Under the pieces are notes generated by a model. The model had not been told where the DNA came from. It did no database searches and saw nothing but the letters and a program-made list of their open reading frames with translations. This document shows, in pieces, positions 5,950 through 14,863 of a stretch of DNA of 28,843 bases (position 1 is its first letter; every line of letters starts with the position of its first letter). The position numbers and the translations under genes were made by a program. This DNA comes from a virus. The DNA is taken from the IMG/VR virus record IMGVR_UViG_3300020185_000195, positions 1 through 28,843 of that record; one strand, 5' to 3'.

Positions 5950-7255
5950 GAAACAAACACAAGCACTAGACTACTTAGAAGATGATACAACAACAGAATT
6001 ACTTTTTGGAGGCGGTGCGGGTGGTGCTAAGTCCTTCTTAGGGTGTGCATGGATTATACTTTGCTGCCTAAAGTATCCGGGTACCAGGTGGGTAATAGGT
6101 AGGAGCAAACTAAAATCATTAAAGGAAACAACTCTAAATACATTTTTCGAGGTGGCAAAAATCTTTGGTATGACTTCTGGCGTGGACTATGTTTATAATG
6201 CTCAAAATGGAACTATCAAAGTAGGTGAAAGTGAAGTAATACTTAAAGACTTGTTTCATTATCCATCAGATGCAAATTATGATAGTTTGGGATCATTAGA
6301 AATCACCGGCTGCTTCATAGATGAGTGTAACCAACTTAATGTAAAAGCTAAAGAGATTATTAAATCTAGGATAAGGTACAAGCTAGAAGAGTTTAATTTA
6401 ATCCCAAAGATATTAATGACGTGTAACCCTGCTAAAAATTGGGTTTATACTGATTATTACAAACCTTCAAGAGATGGTACATTAAGTTCTAATAAGAAGT
6501 TCATTCAAGCCCTTGCAACCGATAACCCGAACATATCACCTCATTACATAGCTAACCTAAAAACATTACCTAAAAACTCACAAGAGCGGTTACTTTATGG
6601 GAACTGGGAGTATGACGACGATCCCACCCGATTAATGGATATTGAAGCAATCTCAGATATCTTCTCTAATGACTTTGTAAAAGAAGGTATAGGATATATC
6701 ACCGCGGATATTGCAAGACTTGGGAAAGACAAAACTGTTATAGGTGTATGGAGTGGGTTGCGTTGCATTAAGATTGTTAGTATAGACAAATCAACTCTTG
6801 ACGTAGTAGCGGATAAGATAGAGGCTCTAAGGATGCAATATAATATTAGAAAGTCAAATACTATTGTAGATGAAGACGGTCTAGGAGGAGGAGTTAAAGA
6901 CATGCTTAAATGTAAAGGGTTTGTAAATAATTCAACACCGATAAAAGAGAAGGGGAAAGTTCCAAACTTTAGCAACTTAAAAGCTCAATGTTATTTTAAA
7001 TTAGCTGACCATATTAACGATGGGTTAATGTATGTTAACTGTAACCCACAGGAGCGTGATAGTATAATGGGAGAGCTTGAAGTAATTAAGATGAAAAACA
7101 TGGATAAAGATACTAAACTTAACATCTTAGACAAAGCAACTATAAAAGACTTAATAGGAAGGTCGCCCGATTATTCTGATATGTTAATGATGCGAATGAG
7201 GTTCACTTTACAGTCTGGAGGATTTACATCTGCTAGATCCAAATCATTTAAGTAA
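5936..7255 (+). CDS. terL: Terminase large subunit
   Basis: This is the packaging motor ATPase/nuclease that pumps DNA into the prohead and cuts it. The Walker A motif GGGAGGAKS is at 25-33, Walker B CFIDE at 126-130, and the coupling motif TCNP at 162-165. The C-terminal RNase H-like nuclease shows YITADIA (Asp near 258), IVDEDGLGGG (about 310-319) and SPDYSDML near 416, giving the expected three acidic positions. At 439 aa it is normal in length and intact. The start overlaps the upstream membrane ORF. A terminator follows at 7293-7332. Confidence 0.93.
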   Translation: MILTKKQTQALDYLEDDTTTELLFGGGAGGAKSFLGCAWIILCCLKYPGTRWVIGRSKLKSLKETTLNTFFEVAKIFGMTSGVDYVYNAQNGTIKVGESEVILKDLFHYPSDANYDSLGSLEITGCFIDECNQLNVKAKEIIKSRIRYKLEEFNLIPKILMTCNPAKNWVYTDYYKPSRDGTLSSNKKFIQALATDNPNISPHYIANLKTLPKNSQERLLYGNWEYDDDPTRLMDIEAISDIFSNDFVKEGIGYITADIARLGKDKTVIGVWSGLRCIKIVSIDKSTLDVVADKIEALRMQYNIRKSNTIVDEDGLGGGVKDMLKCKGFVNNSTPIKEKGKVPNFSNLKAQCYFKLADHINDGLMYVNCNPQERDSIMGELEVIKMKNMDKDTKLNILDKATIKDLIGRSPDYSDMLMMRMRFTLQSGGFTSARSKSFK

Positions 7256-7292
7256 TTTTAATTATATTTGTATTCGTTCGTATTTGTTTTTC

Positions 7293-7332
7293 CATAAGGG
7301 GGGTTTATATAATGTTTACCCCCTTATGTTTT
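7293..7332 (+). terminator. Rho-independent terminator after large terminase
   Basis: A perfect 10-bp stem, CATAAGGGGG (7293-7302) with CCCCCTTATG (7319-7328), encloses a short AT loop and is followed by TTTT. A lone TATATTTG box also lies upstream at 7263-7270. Confidence 0.8.
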
Positions 7333-7343
7333 GTAAAGTTTAT

Positions 7344-7351
7344 TATATTTG
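7344..7351 (+). promoter_or_regulatory. Bacteroidetes -7 box, start of structural operon
   Basis: TATATTTG is an exact TAnnTTTG match, placed right after the terminator and only three bases before the ATG at 7355, so the transcript would be leaderless or nearly so. No TTTG box is present at the ideal 19-bp distance, which lowers confidence. Confidence 0.55.
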
Positions 7352-7354
7352 TGT

Positions 7355-8254
7355 ATGGCTAAATTCTCAGAGATACAGCAGGTAATAATAAATGCCACAG
7401 ATACTTTTGCACAAGGATTAGAAAAGACTGGGACTTATGCCTTTAGACTAGCAAAGAGAAGGATTACTTCGGACATGGATGTCAATTTTCCTACCAACTC
7501 AGATTCGCCACATTTGATAAGATCCGATAAGAATGAAACATTAGCAAATGATATAATTAATAACCTATTAAATGCTATGTTTACTTCTACTTTTAATAAT
7601 AGGTTAGAAGCGTTTGCCTCAGTTCCAAAAGAAATAAACGAAAGGACATTACAATATTACAGAGATAATTTCGGTGAACCATCTGCGGAAACTATAAGAG
7701 AAGCAAATGCCCAATCGGTTAAATGTACTACTGTAATAAATCAAGCAATGGGAGAAACTGCTTTGTTTGATAATATCTTTGCCCCCGCAACAAACGCAAT
7801 GTTTGGACATATATCGAAGGGGAGCACTGTTAATGCAACCGTTACGGATATGGAAAACCGTATTAATAATAGATTTACTTCTTACTTAAGACCTTTGGGG
7901 GCTTCATTATTACAGGCGTGTGCGAGAGATATCAACGCTATTTATGCAGATAGTTTTGAGTTGGTTTGGGTATCTTATAAGCGTAGACCAACAGACGCGG
8001 ATAGAAGAGATTACTGCGTAGCCCATGAGAGTAGGCTCGGTAATAATCCGACGCACTATCATATTAACGAGGTCAAACAAGAGTGGTCAAATTGGGACGG
8101 CGGAGATTGGGAGGGAATGATAAAAGGTACTAACAGTAATAATATACTTACTTATGCGGGTGGGTATAACTGCTATCACTACTACGAGTATGTAAAAGCT
8201 AGTCAAGTGAATGCAGCAGATAAAGCACGAGCTAGATCAAAAGGATATATTTAG
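7355..8254 (+). CDS. Probable minor head protein (MuF-like C-terminus)
   Basis: The 299-aa protein lacks a strong catalytic motif. Its C-terminal region RRDYCVAHESRLGNNPTHYH, then WEGMIKGTNSNNILTYAGGYNCYHYYEYV, resembles the end of phage head-morphogenesis/minor head proteins, in which a Cys precedes a G-G-x-x-C-x-H segment. Its position immediately after terminase is also where such proteins are found. I use the ATG at 7355, not an upstream TTG that falls inside the promoter box. The N-terminal 150 residues are helical and unassigned. Confidence 0.6.
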   Translation: MAKFSEIQQVIINATDTFAQGLEKTGTYAFRLAKRRITSDMDVNFPTNSDSPHLIRSDKNETLANDIINNLLNAMFTSTFNNRLEAFASVPKEINERTLQYYRDNFGEPSAETIREANAQSVKCTTVINQAMGETALFDNIFAPATNAMFGHISKGSTVNATVTDMENRINNRFTSYLRPLGASLLQACARDINAIYADSFELVWVSYKRRPTDADRRDYCVAHESRLGNNPTHYHINEVKQEWSNWDGGDWEGMIKGTNSNNILTYAGGYNCYHYYEYVKASQVNAADKARARSKGYI

Positions 8255-8257
8255 AAT

Positions 8258-8890
8258 ATGATAAATTTTAGTATTGTAATAGATGGTAAAAAGCAAAAGG
8301 TATCTTCACCTAGTTCGTGGGATGAGTTAAGTTTGAACCAGTTCATAAGAATTGAAACTGAGTTCATGAATGACAAAGATAATTTTTGCCTTTTATTCTC
8401 AATCCTAACTGGTTTAGATATTGATATTGTAGAGGGGACAACTGACAAAGAAGCGGAGCGACAACTATATAAAATATGTTCTTTTATTGCAAAGCCTATG
8501 AACTTTGATGTATTTAAACATAATACGTTTTTAGATATTGAAGGGCAGCTAGTAAAAGTTCCTACTGATTTATCCAATATATCACTCGGACAAAAGATAA
8601 TGATTAGCCAAAGCGTAAAGAATGTAGAGGATATTGTTAAAGAGATCCCAATAGTATTGGCAAATATATTGCAGCCTGTTATTGATGATAAATACGACAG
8701 GGAGAAAGTCAAATTATTATCTGAGAAGATAAAAAATTGTAATGGTGTGCAATGTTATTCATTAGCAAAAGGTTTTTTTTTGACCTCTCAAATTTTGAAA
8801 AGCATTGGTCTGAGCAATTTGAAGGAGTACCAAAAGCAAAAGATGAAGCGAGCGAACACATATCCCAAATGGCTAAAGGAAATAGATTAG
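8258..8890 (+). CDS. Tail assembly chaperone-like protein (zero-frame product)
   Basis: The 210-aa protein begins with a short beta segment and a W-D-E-L-S-L-N-Q-F motif, followed by LFSILTGLDIDIVEG and ITLQ-like helical segments. This layout is seen in Bacteroidetes phage proteins in the tail-chaperone position. The stronger evidence is translational: near its end the frame crosses a run of nine T (8773-8781), and a second ORF in the -1 frame continues 182 bases beyond the stop, as in lambda gpG/gpGT. Such chaperones bind the tape measure and tail tube subunits during tail assembly. The family assignment is by analogy. Confidence 0.65.
   Translation: MINFSIVIDGKKQKVSSPSSWDELSLNQFIRIETEFMNDKDNFCLLFSILTGLDIDIVEGTTDKEAERQLYKICSFIAKPMNFDVFKHNTFLDIEGQLVKVPTDLSNISLGQKIMISQSVKNVEDIVKEIPIVLANILQPVIDDKYDREKVKLLSEKIKNCNGVQCYSLAKGFFLTSQILKSIGLSNLKEYQKQKMKRANTYPKWLKEID
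8773..8822 (+). promoter_or_regulatory. Programmed -1 frameshift signal
   Basis: The slippery heptamer T-TTT-TTT (8773-8779) is in the right phase of the upstream frame (GGT TTT TTT TTG). A 7-bp stem TCAAATT/AATTTGA (8788-8794 with 8816-8822) begins eight bases downstream, a normal spacer length, though the stem is AT-rich and weak. The T9 run could also allow transcriptional slippage. Confidence 0.65.
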
Positions 8891-9072
8891 AGAGATTTAG
8901 TGAAATGCAGATGATAAACGGAATACAAAAAAGAAGTATGGGAGCTTATACTCATGACGATGTTTTTAATTTAGATGCCAATTTCGCTTATACTTTAGCA
9001 TTAATAAATTACGAGGAAGAAATGTTTAACAAAAGATACGAGCAAGCAAGTAGAGCTTATAATCAAAATTAA
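8779..9072 (+). CDS. -1 frameshift extension (GT-like part of tail assembly chaperone)
   Basis: This frame is open from before the T-run and has only a TTG (8752) as a possible own start, with no leader, so independent translation is unlikely. If ribosomes slip -1 at T-TTT-TTT (8773-8779), 174 residues of the upstream protein are fused to 97 residues from this frame (FDLSNFEKHWSEQFEGVPKA...), giving a 271-aa protein. The extension is charged and helical (LINYEEEMFNKRYEQASRAY). By analogy with gpGT it would contact the tape measure. No direct evidence for the fused product can be seen here. Confidence 0.65.
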   Translation, partial: FDLSNFEKHWSEQFEGVPKAKDEASEHISQMAKGNRLERFSEMQMINGIQKRSMGAYTHDDVFNLDANFAYTLALINYEEEMFNKRYEQASRAYNQN

Positions 9073-9076
9073 TATT

Positions 9077-9202
9077 ATGATAGAATTAACAAGTTTAGGA
9101 ATAGCGTTTATATCTGGTTTTAGCGTGGCGGTAGTAGTCATGATAATTGGAGGAATTTTAATAGCTAAGAGCGGTAAAGATATATTAAATGGGATTAGTT
9201 AG
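9077..9202 (+). CDS. 41-aa single-pass membrane protein
   Basis: A short ORF that starts four bases after the chaperone extension and overlaps the next gene by 14 bases. It encodes one hydrophobic helix (LGIAFISGFSVAVVVMIIGG, residues about 7-26, plus ILIA) and a short charged tail. Tight packing on both sides supports it as a gene. No function is recognised. Confidence 0.5.
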   Translation: MIELTSLGIAFISGFSVAVVVMIIGGILIAKSGKDILNGIS

Positions 9203-9638
9203 TAGTATCATAGAAGATGCAGTATCAACTGTAGCAGATAGCGTATATCTAAGAGCTACAGACATGGACGCAAATACTTCTGTGGCTGAAATAGAACTAG
9301 AGGGCAAAGTTTTTTGTGTATTCAACAACTTACCTACTATGAAGGCAGTTGGCGAGAATGGTGTAACTTATGAAGTCCCTGTAGAGATTAGCGTACTAAG
9401 ATTAGCAGACTTTGATGATAACACTATCGACGGTGACACAATAAGAGAGTCAGTAATCCCAAGTGCTGAAAAGATATTTGATAAGATTGCAAGAGATTCA
9501 CGCATAAGCAACTTAATGGTTACAGAAGGTTATGAATTGAGCTTTGAAGATCAAGTAGAGATTTATGATAGTATACTGACAGGGGTTAAATTAGAATTTA
9601 CGATGTACTTAGATAGAACGGCTTTCTATTGTGGCTAA
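9189..9638 (+). CDS. Neck/tail-region protein, unknown
   Basis: The 149-aa protein is acidic and rich in beta-type residues (VAEIELEGKVFCVFNNLPTM, YEVPVEISVLRLADFD), with a C-terminal segment GVKLEFTMYLDRTAF. That composition and its position between the chaperone and tail genes fit a tail terminator or tail-completion protein, but no motif is diagnostic. The start overlaps the preceding membrane ORF and the end overlaps the next gene by eight bases. Confidence 0.5.
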   Translation: MGLVSSIIEDAVSTVADSVYLRATDMDANTSVAEIELEGKVFCVFNNLPTMKAVGENGVTYEVPVEISVLRLADFDDNTIDGDTIRESVIPSAEKIFDKIARDSRISNLMVTEGYELSFEDQVEIYDSILTGVKLEFTMYLDRTAFYCG

Positions 9639-10131
9639 AGTTAAAGTAAATAAAAGACCAGTAGGCAGACCCGCAAGAACATTAGATCCAATGATTAACT
9701 GGATGGTAGATGTGGGGGAATGGATGATTGACTACTTACAAAAGAATAATAGGATAGCCTCCGGTAAGTCTATAAACTCTTTTGAGGTCACTGCTATACA
9801 AAACCCTCAATTCGTAGAATTAAAATCGGCAGAGTCGGTTAAATGGGCTTTGCAAGGGAGAAAGGCGGGACGGTTTCCAAACGTAGGAAGGTTGAGGCAG
9901 TGGGTTAGGGATAAGATAGGAGAAACGAATGTAAAAACGATTAACCGAATAGCGTATTTAGTAGGTCGTAAGATAGCACTAAGCGGCACGAATGAGCCAA
10001 AGCTAAGGATTCAAAACATACAATTAGTCATTAAGCAAAAAGGAATAAAACACACTAAAAAGTTAGCGGATAACTTAGCGGAGGATATAGCAGCAGCAAC
10101 TTTACAGGGATTTAAAAGAATAAATAAATGA
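9631..10131 (+). CDS. Tail completion/HK97 gp10-like protein (tentative)
   Basis: The 166-aa basic protein starts at a GTG that overlaps the upstream stop; there is no nearer ATG in frame. The central block SVKWALQGRKAGRFPNVGRL followed by RQWVRDKIGE resembles the G-R-x-P-G-x-x-P...W-I/V pattern of Bacteroidetes phage head-tail joining proteins, and the whole protein could be a gp10-like neck component. The N-terminus is unusually rich in Lys/Arg (KVKVNKRPVGRPAR). The role is inferred from position and this weak motif. Confidence 0.5.
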   Translation: MAKVKVNKRPVGRPARTLDPMINWMVDVGEWMIDYLQKNNRIASGKSINSFEVTAIQNPQFVELKSAESVKWALQGRKAGRFPNVGRLRQWVRDKIGETNVKTINRIAYLVGRKIALSGTNEPKLRIQNIQLVIKQKGIKHTKKLADNLAEDIAAATLQGFKRINK

Positions 10132-11726
10132 GTTTAACACTAGAAAAAACACCAATAAAAACAGTAGCAGGGATAGAGTCCAATGTAGTAGCTATCAATT
10201 CACAAGTGCCGTTCACTTTTAAGAGAGTAGATGTATCGGGTATAAGTGTCGTTCAAAACTCTACTTTTATAGAAGTGATAGTACCTAAAACTTTTTTCAT
10301 TAACCCTCCAATTGAAAATCAAATTTTTTACTTAGACTTTACAGATACTTACATTAGTGGAGTCTATGTTGTTAGTGAGGTGATAACAGATGCTGTATTT
10401 TATAGGCTCGTATTTAATACTATTATTTACACAGCAGACACAACTTGTGACTTAAACGACTTGGAAGGTAGGAAGAATTACTCTGTAATTGTTAACCCTA
10501 TTGACGAGGTCACAGGGCTTCCATTAATTCCTTCACCTTTGAGATATAAGCCAAAACAAGACGGTTCTTTATTTATAGATTTAAGTGGGTTAGCTTTTGG
10601 ATATAATTTACCAAATGATGAGTTGCTTTTTAGATTGTCATGGTTAGAAAACTATACTTCTTTTACTGGTGATAGTGGCACGACTGAGTTAATGATAGGG
10701 CTGCAAGCAAAAAGACAGATTGGCAATGTGGGTGGCTCTAATATGTGGGAACGGTTACCAAATGAGCTAAAAACAGGAGATATAACAGAAGTTCTACAAG
10801 ATGGAACGGAAAACAAACTTTTTATTTATGGCGACTTTACACAGTTTAATATTAATGACTATGTAAAAGTTAAGACAAATAAATATAATTTCATTTCTCA
10901 AATAACTGATTTGGGGGGCTTAAATGAGTGGGCTAAATTTGATATCCCTTTTATGGGACAAAGTAGAGCGGGGTCGGGTTCTATAATTGGAAAGGCTTGC
11001 AGTGTTGGAGGTGGTTTTTTAACTGACTTTGACAGTCCGTATGTATGGATGCACTATAAAAGAAGTATAGCGTGGGTTTTAGATTCAAACCTTAATACTA
11101 GAACTGGGAGCAGTCAACTATCTTTAAAGGTAGTGGGAAAGGATGCTTTCGGGATCCCTGTTTATACTGAAAATACTACTCCTGTAACCTCTTTAGGCAT
11201 ACACACTTATCAATTGCCTTTAAATGTATTAGCAGACACTTTCGAGGTTCAACTTCTGGGCGGTGTTGGTGGTGCTATCCCAATGGGAGAAAAGAAAATA
11301 TTCAAACAGTTGCACGCCTGTAGAAACTCTTTCAATTTAGAATGGGATAATAGAAACGGAGAACAAGAACAACACGTATTTAGTGTTAACCAAATAATAG
11401 GAGAAAAAACAGATAAGGGGCTACTATATAACCCCCCAATAGTACAGGATTTAGAAGTCGTTGAAATAGCTATAGAAAGAATACCTTTAGACTCTACGCA
11501 GACAATAACATTGAGTGCAGAAAAGGTGAGTAAAAACTTTTTAAATCAATTAAACACAATTAAAAAGAGTGAGGTTATTTCATTATATTTGAATGGTGAA
11601 GGTACTAGTAAGGTTCGTGTTGTTGTTGTTGATACGTTTTCAAGTAGCTACGGCACGGATGAGGGGCTTTATGACTTTACAGTTAAAATACAACTACCTC
11701 CAAACTTTGAGATAGACAACGCATGA
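10128..11726 (+). CDS. Large tail/baseplate structural protein
   Basis: The 532-aa protein is beta-rich throughout, without signal peptide, membrane segment or enzyme motif. Repeating sheet-like stretches (FTFKRVDVSGISVVQNSTFI, ELLFRLSWLENYTSF, STQTITLSAEKVSKNF) indicate a structural tail subunit, possibly of distal-tail type. It overlaps the preceding gene (ATGAG) and the following tail-tip gene by four bases each, so the three are coupled. Its position upstream of the tape measure is unusual for a distal tail protein. Confidence 0.6.
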   Translation: MSLTLEKTPIKTVAGIESNVVAINSQVPFTFKRVDVSGISVVQNSTFIEVIVPKTFFINPPIENQIFYLDFTDTYISGVYVVSEVITDAVFYRLVFNTIIYTADTTCDLNDLEGRKNYSVIVNPIDEVTGLPLIPSPLRYKPKQDGSLFIDLSGLAFGYNLPNDELLFRLSWLENYTSFTGDSGTTELMIGLQAKRQIGNVGGSNMWERLPNELKTGDITEVLQDGTENKLFIYGDFTQFNINDYVKVKTNKYNFISQITDLGGLNEWAKFDIPFMGQSRAGSGSIIGKACSVGGGFLTDFDSPYVWMHYKRSIAWVLDSNLNTRTGSSQLSLKVVGKDAFGIPVYTENTTPVTSLGIHTYQLPLNVLADTFEVQLLGGVGGAIPMGEKKIFKQLHACRNSFNLEWDNRNGEQEQHVFSVNQIIGEKTDKGLLYNPPIVQDLEVVEIAIERIPLDSTQTITLSAEKVSKNFLNQLNTIKKSEVISLYLNGEGTSKVRVVVVDTFSSSYGTDEGLYDFTVKIQLPPNFEIDNA

Positions 11727-14700
11727 GCAAACTGGAAATAAGACTAGCTAACGGTTCTTTGGATTTGAACCCAGACTCTCAGAGTAAATTTTATATTACA
11801 AAGCAAATACATGACCTTAGAGACTTGGAAACTAGAAACGCCTCGTTCACTAAGTCAATAGTAATTCCACGTTCTTATAATAATGTTTTTTTATTAGGCT
11901 TGGAACTTGTGGAGTTTGGCAGAGATTCAACAGATAGCTACAAATTTGTTGATTGTCAAGTGTTATTGGCTTCGTATCCTGTTTTAAGCGAAGGGAAACT
12001 AATTGTTACCTCTCAAAACGATACGGATAAAACAATCACGATAAACATATTAGGGGGAACGGTTACGTTATTTGAAGAGTTAAGCGAGAACGGTCTCGGT
12101 GACCTTCCTTTGGTTAATTATTCTTTTGATTGGAACTTAGGAAATATTTCTAATTATGTAGATACAACGGATGGTCTTTTATTTGCAGATAGTTCTTGGG
12201 GGGGGAATAATGCTTATGCAATAGCAGTAGACAAAGGACTAAGCCCAAATGTAAACTTTGAAGATCCAGAGGTGAATTATAATGGTGCCTGGTTTTATGT
12301 AAAAACTTTAATGAGTTTAATATTTGATTCATTAAAAAATGTAACTATTGACAACACCGCTTTAGAGTCTTTGGAAGATTATAATAGCATGGTTGTAATG
12401 ATTCCCACAACTCAATTGCTAGATAATTTTACGGCTTTAGAAGGTATTGAAGGAGTAAGGTCAGCATTACCAAACACAGAAACAACGCCCTTGATAAGTG
12501 TTGGGGAATCTTTAAACTTAAACTTTCCAGAAGAGTACGCAGATAGCCCAACAGGCTTTTGGAATAGTGGAGGACTATATCCTTACAGATATGAGGTGAC
12601 AACTTCTGCGTATTACAATATTGATATTAATATTAACTTTTTTATGAGTCCCCCTTCGTCGTCTTTATCGGACTTACAACTCGTTGCGGGTACTGATTTT
12701 GGGGGGACGGTTTTATTCGATATACCAGTGGGGTTCTCTTCTCAAAATAAAACTTATAAAAAGTCTGTTTACTTAAATGCGGGTGAGTCAATAAGATTAG
12801 TTTTCGTTCCTTTTACTGGTGATCCTTTAAAGTTGGTTTATAATGGAGATTTTAATGTTTCGTCTTCAATTACTATTGATTCGGATTTTGTTAATTTATC
12901 TGAATGGATGCCCGATATATCACAAAAGAATTTTGTTAAGGAGGTCTTTAAACTTTTCAATGCCATACCTACTTTTAAGGATGGTTTAACAACTATAGAT
13001 TTATGGGATAGCATAACTGAAAGAGAGCAGGAGGACTTGACTCAGTATTTAGATTCTAGCAGAGATATAATAAAGCAAGGATACTTAAATTCCTACGCTC
13101 AAAATAATACTTTTAAATTCTCAGTTGATGAAGATGTAGAAAGAGAGGGGACAGAGTTCGTATTCCCAATGAAGAATAATATATTACCTTTAGATAAAGA
13201 TAAAATAAGCTCTTCATTTTCTCCATCAGATCAATCTGTAGAGGATCAGCTTTCAATATCTACGCCTTTAATGCCGTTTGACTACGAAAAGGTTACTAAT
13301 AATAATTTGAATGTAACCTCTGGAACTGACACCTATTCTACAGTTGATTCTAACGGTTTAAAAGTTGGCGATTTAATCTTTGCGGCTAATAGTGCAGGGA
13401 CTGGATTCCAACCTAGAAGAAGAGTAAAGCAAGTAATAGACAATAAGACGGGGACAGTCGATATAAATTGGAGCGAAAGTTCTAACGATATCTGGGATTT
13501 TGTACACTACTACAAAGAAGAAATTGGGCTACGTTTCGGAAAAGTTTTTCAAAAAGGAAGTACACGGATTAGAGACGGAGGGGCAAACATTCTAGTTCCT
13601 TCAATGAAGGGTGTTGTTTTTCCAGATGCTTACACGTGGGAAAACTTGGCAGGGTCGTACTATACTAATTTAGTATCTATGTTAGAAAAGCCTGTAACAG
13701 AGAGAATGTTTTTCAGGTTGCCCCCTACTGTATTCAACGAGCTAGATTTATTGAAGCCTGTATATGTAAAAGATAGGGCTTATTATATCAATAAGATTGA
13801 GCAATATAATTTTAGCGGGTTTTGTAGAATGGAACTACTTGAAATAAAAGTAAATGAGGGTATTATTGGAGTACCTTATTATATAGCAACTCCAAACCCT
13901 TTAATTTTTGGTAATGTAGAACCTAGTACTACGACAACAAAAAAAGCTACTATACTAAACACGGGACTAGGGGAAATAAGTTTTAATATTAACCCCATTA
14001 CAGGTGCTGACTCTTCTTATTTTAGTTTTGTAGGGTTGCCATCAAACCCTATTAATTTAGTGGGAGGTGGGGCTTTGGAGGTAGAGATTGAATTTATTTC
14101 AGATACCTCCTTTGGAGAAAAGCAAGCTGAATTTAATATTGAAGGGATAACAGAAGGGTTATTTGATATTGATGTGAAGATCGATGCTTTCATTAATTCA
14201 CAAGCAGACTACACGGTTACTCCTTTAGACATCATAGTTACACCTACTCCGAGTGGTTTTGAAACGGTAGCATCTACAGTTATTGAAAACGTAGGGATAG
14301 GGTCAATTGATTTTGATTTGGGCGATATCATAGGAAGTTCAGAGATTGAATTTACTTTAGGGACACAAAGAACGTTTACTCTTTTAGAAGGTCAACAAAT
14401 CACTGCAAGCGTTAAGCATATTAGCGCATTACCAATAGGATTAAAACAAGCTACCTTCTTAGTGGAAACTATAACGCCAGATATATTTAATAAAACGGTT
14501 GATATATTTGCTAGAACTATAGACAACCCCGCTACTTATACAGTGAGTTTAAACCCTATGGCTTTTGGAAGTAAAAGTAATAATGCGCCAGCCTCTACAC
14601 TTCAAACTATAATTCAAAACACAGGGACTGAAACTATAAATTTCACACTAACTACATTCACAGGAGCAAACGCAAATGAATTTGACTACGCAGTTGGTCA

Positions 14701-14860
14701 ACCTATCGCATTTAGTGTAGATCCAAATCAACAACAATCAATTAACGTAGTGTGGGACACGGCAAACCCTAAGACATTTAAACAAGCTTTCTTTACAATA
14801 GAAGCAAACAACGCTTTTGCAAGTAATACAATAGTAGAAGTAAACGGCACAACAACTTAA
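11723..14860 (+). CDS. Tail-tip/baseplate protein with C-terminal Ig-like (ASH-type) repeats
   Basis: The 1045-aa protein starts with a segment typical of Bacteroidetes siphovirus tail-tip proteins (HDLRDLETRNASFTKSIVIP). The middle is a beta-rich region with SEWMPDISQKNFVKEVFKLF, a pattern common in these baseplate hubs. From about residue 720 there are three tandem repeats of about 100 aa, starting near YYIATPNPLIFG, YTVTPLDIIVT and YTVSLNPMAFG. Each has an I-x-N-x-G-x-x-x-I-x-F core, as in ASH/choice-of-anchor-D Ig-like folds. These probably form surface-exposed adhesion or spacer modules. The gene is intact and includes an in-frame G8 tract at 12198-12205. Confidence 0.75.
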   Translation: MSKLEIRLANGSLDLNPDSQSKFYITKQIHDLRDLETRNASFTKSIVIPRSYNNVFLLGLELVEFGRDSTDSYKFVDCQVLLASYPVLSEGKLIVTSQNDTDKTITINILGGTVTLFEELSENGLGDLPLVNYSFDWNLGNISNYVDTTDGLLFADSSWGGNNAYAIAVDKGLSPNVNFEDPEVNYNGAWFYVKTLMSLIFDSLKNVTIDNTALESLEDYNSMVVMIPTTQLLDNFTALEGIEGVRSALPNTETTPLISVGESLNLNFPEEYADSPTGFWNSGGLYPYRYEVTTSAYYNIDININFFMSPPSSSLSDLQLVAGTDFGGTVLFDIPVGFSSQNKTYKKSVYLNAGESIRLVFVPFTGDPLKLVYNGDFNVSSSITIDSDFVNLSEWMPDISQKNFVKEVFKLFNAIPTFKDGLTTIDLWDSITEREQEDLTQYLDSSRDIIKQGYLNSYAQNNTFKFSVDEDVEREGTEFVFPMKNNILPLDKDKISSSFSPSDQSVEDQLSISTPLMPFDYEKVTNNNLNVTSGTDTYSTVDSNGLKVGDLIFAANSAGTGFQPRRRVKQVIDNKTGTVDINWSESSNDIWDFVHYYKEEIGLRFGKVFQKGSTRIRDGGANILVPSMKGVVFPDAYTWENLAGSYYTNLVSMLEKPVTERMFFRLPPTVFNELDLLKPVYVKDRAYYINKIEQYNFSGFCRMELLEIKVNEGIIGVPYYIATPNPLIFGNVEPSTTTTKKATILNTGLGEISFNINPITGADSSYFSFVGLPSNPINLVGGGALEVEIEFISDTSFGEKQAEFNIEGITEGLFDIDVKIDAFINSQADYTVTPLDIIVTPTPSGFETVASTVIENVGIGSIDFDLGDIIGSSEIEFTLGTQRTFTLLEGQQITASVKHISALPIGLKQATFLVETITPDIFNKTVDIFARTIDNPATYTVSLNPMAFGSKSNNAPASTLQTIIQNTGTETINFTLTTFTGANANEFDYAVGQPIAFSVDPNQQQSINVVWDTANPKTFKQAFFTIEANNAFASNTIVEVNGTTT

Positions 14861-14863
14861 GAC

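Noticed and set aside
7349-7354. TTG start two codons upstream of the head protein
   Set aside because: It falls within the -7 promoter box and would precede the likely transcription start.
8752-8778. TTG at 8752 as an independent start of the downstream chaperone frame
   Set aside because: It lies deep within the upstream gene with no leader; the T9 slippery site gives a better explanation.
12198-12205. G8 homopolymer inside the tail-tip gene, a possible phase-variation tract
   Set aside because: It is in frame with no sign of decay, other G6-G7 runs occur elsewhere, and a slip would truncate an essential protein; no evidence of switching in a single sequence.
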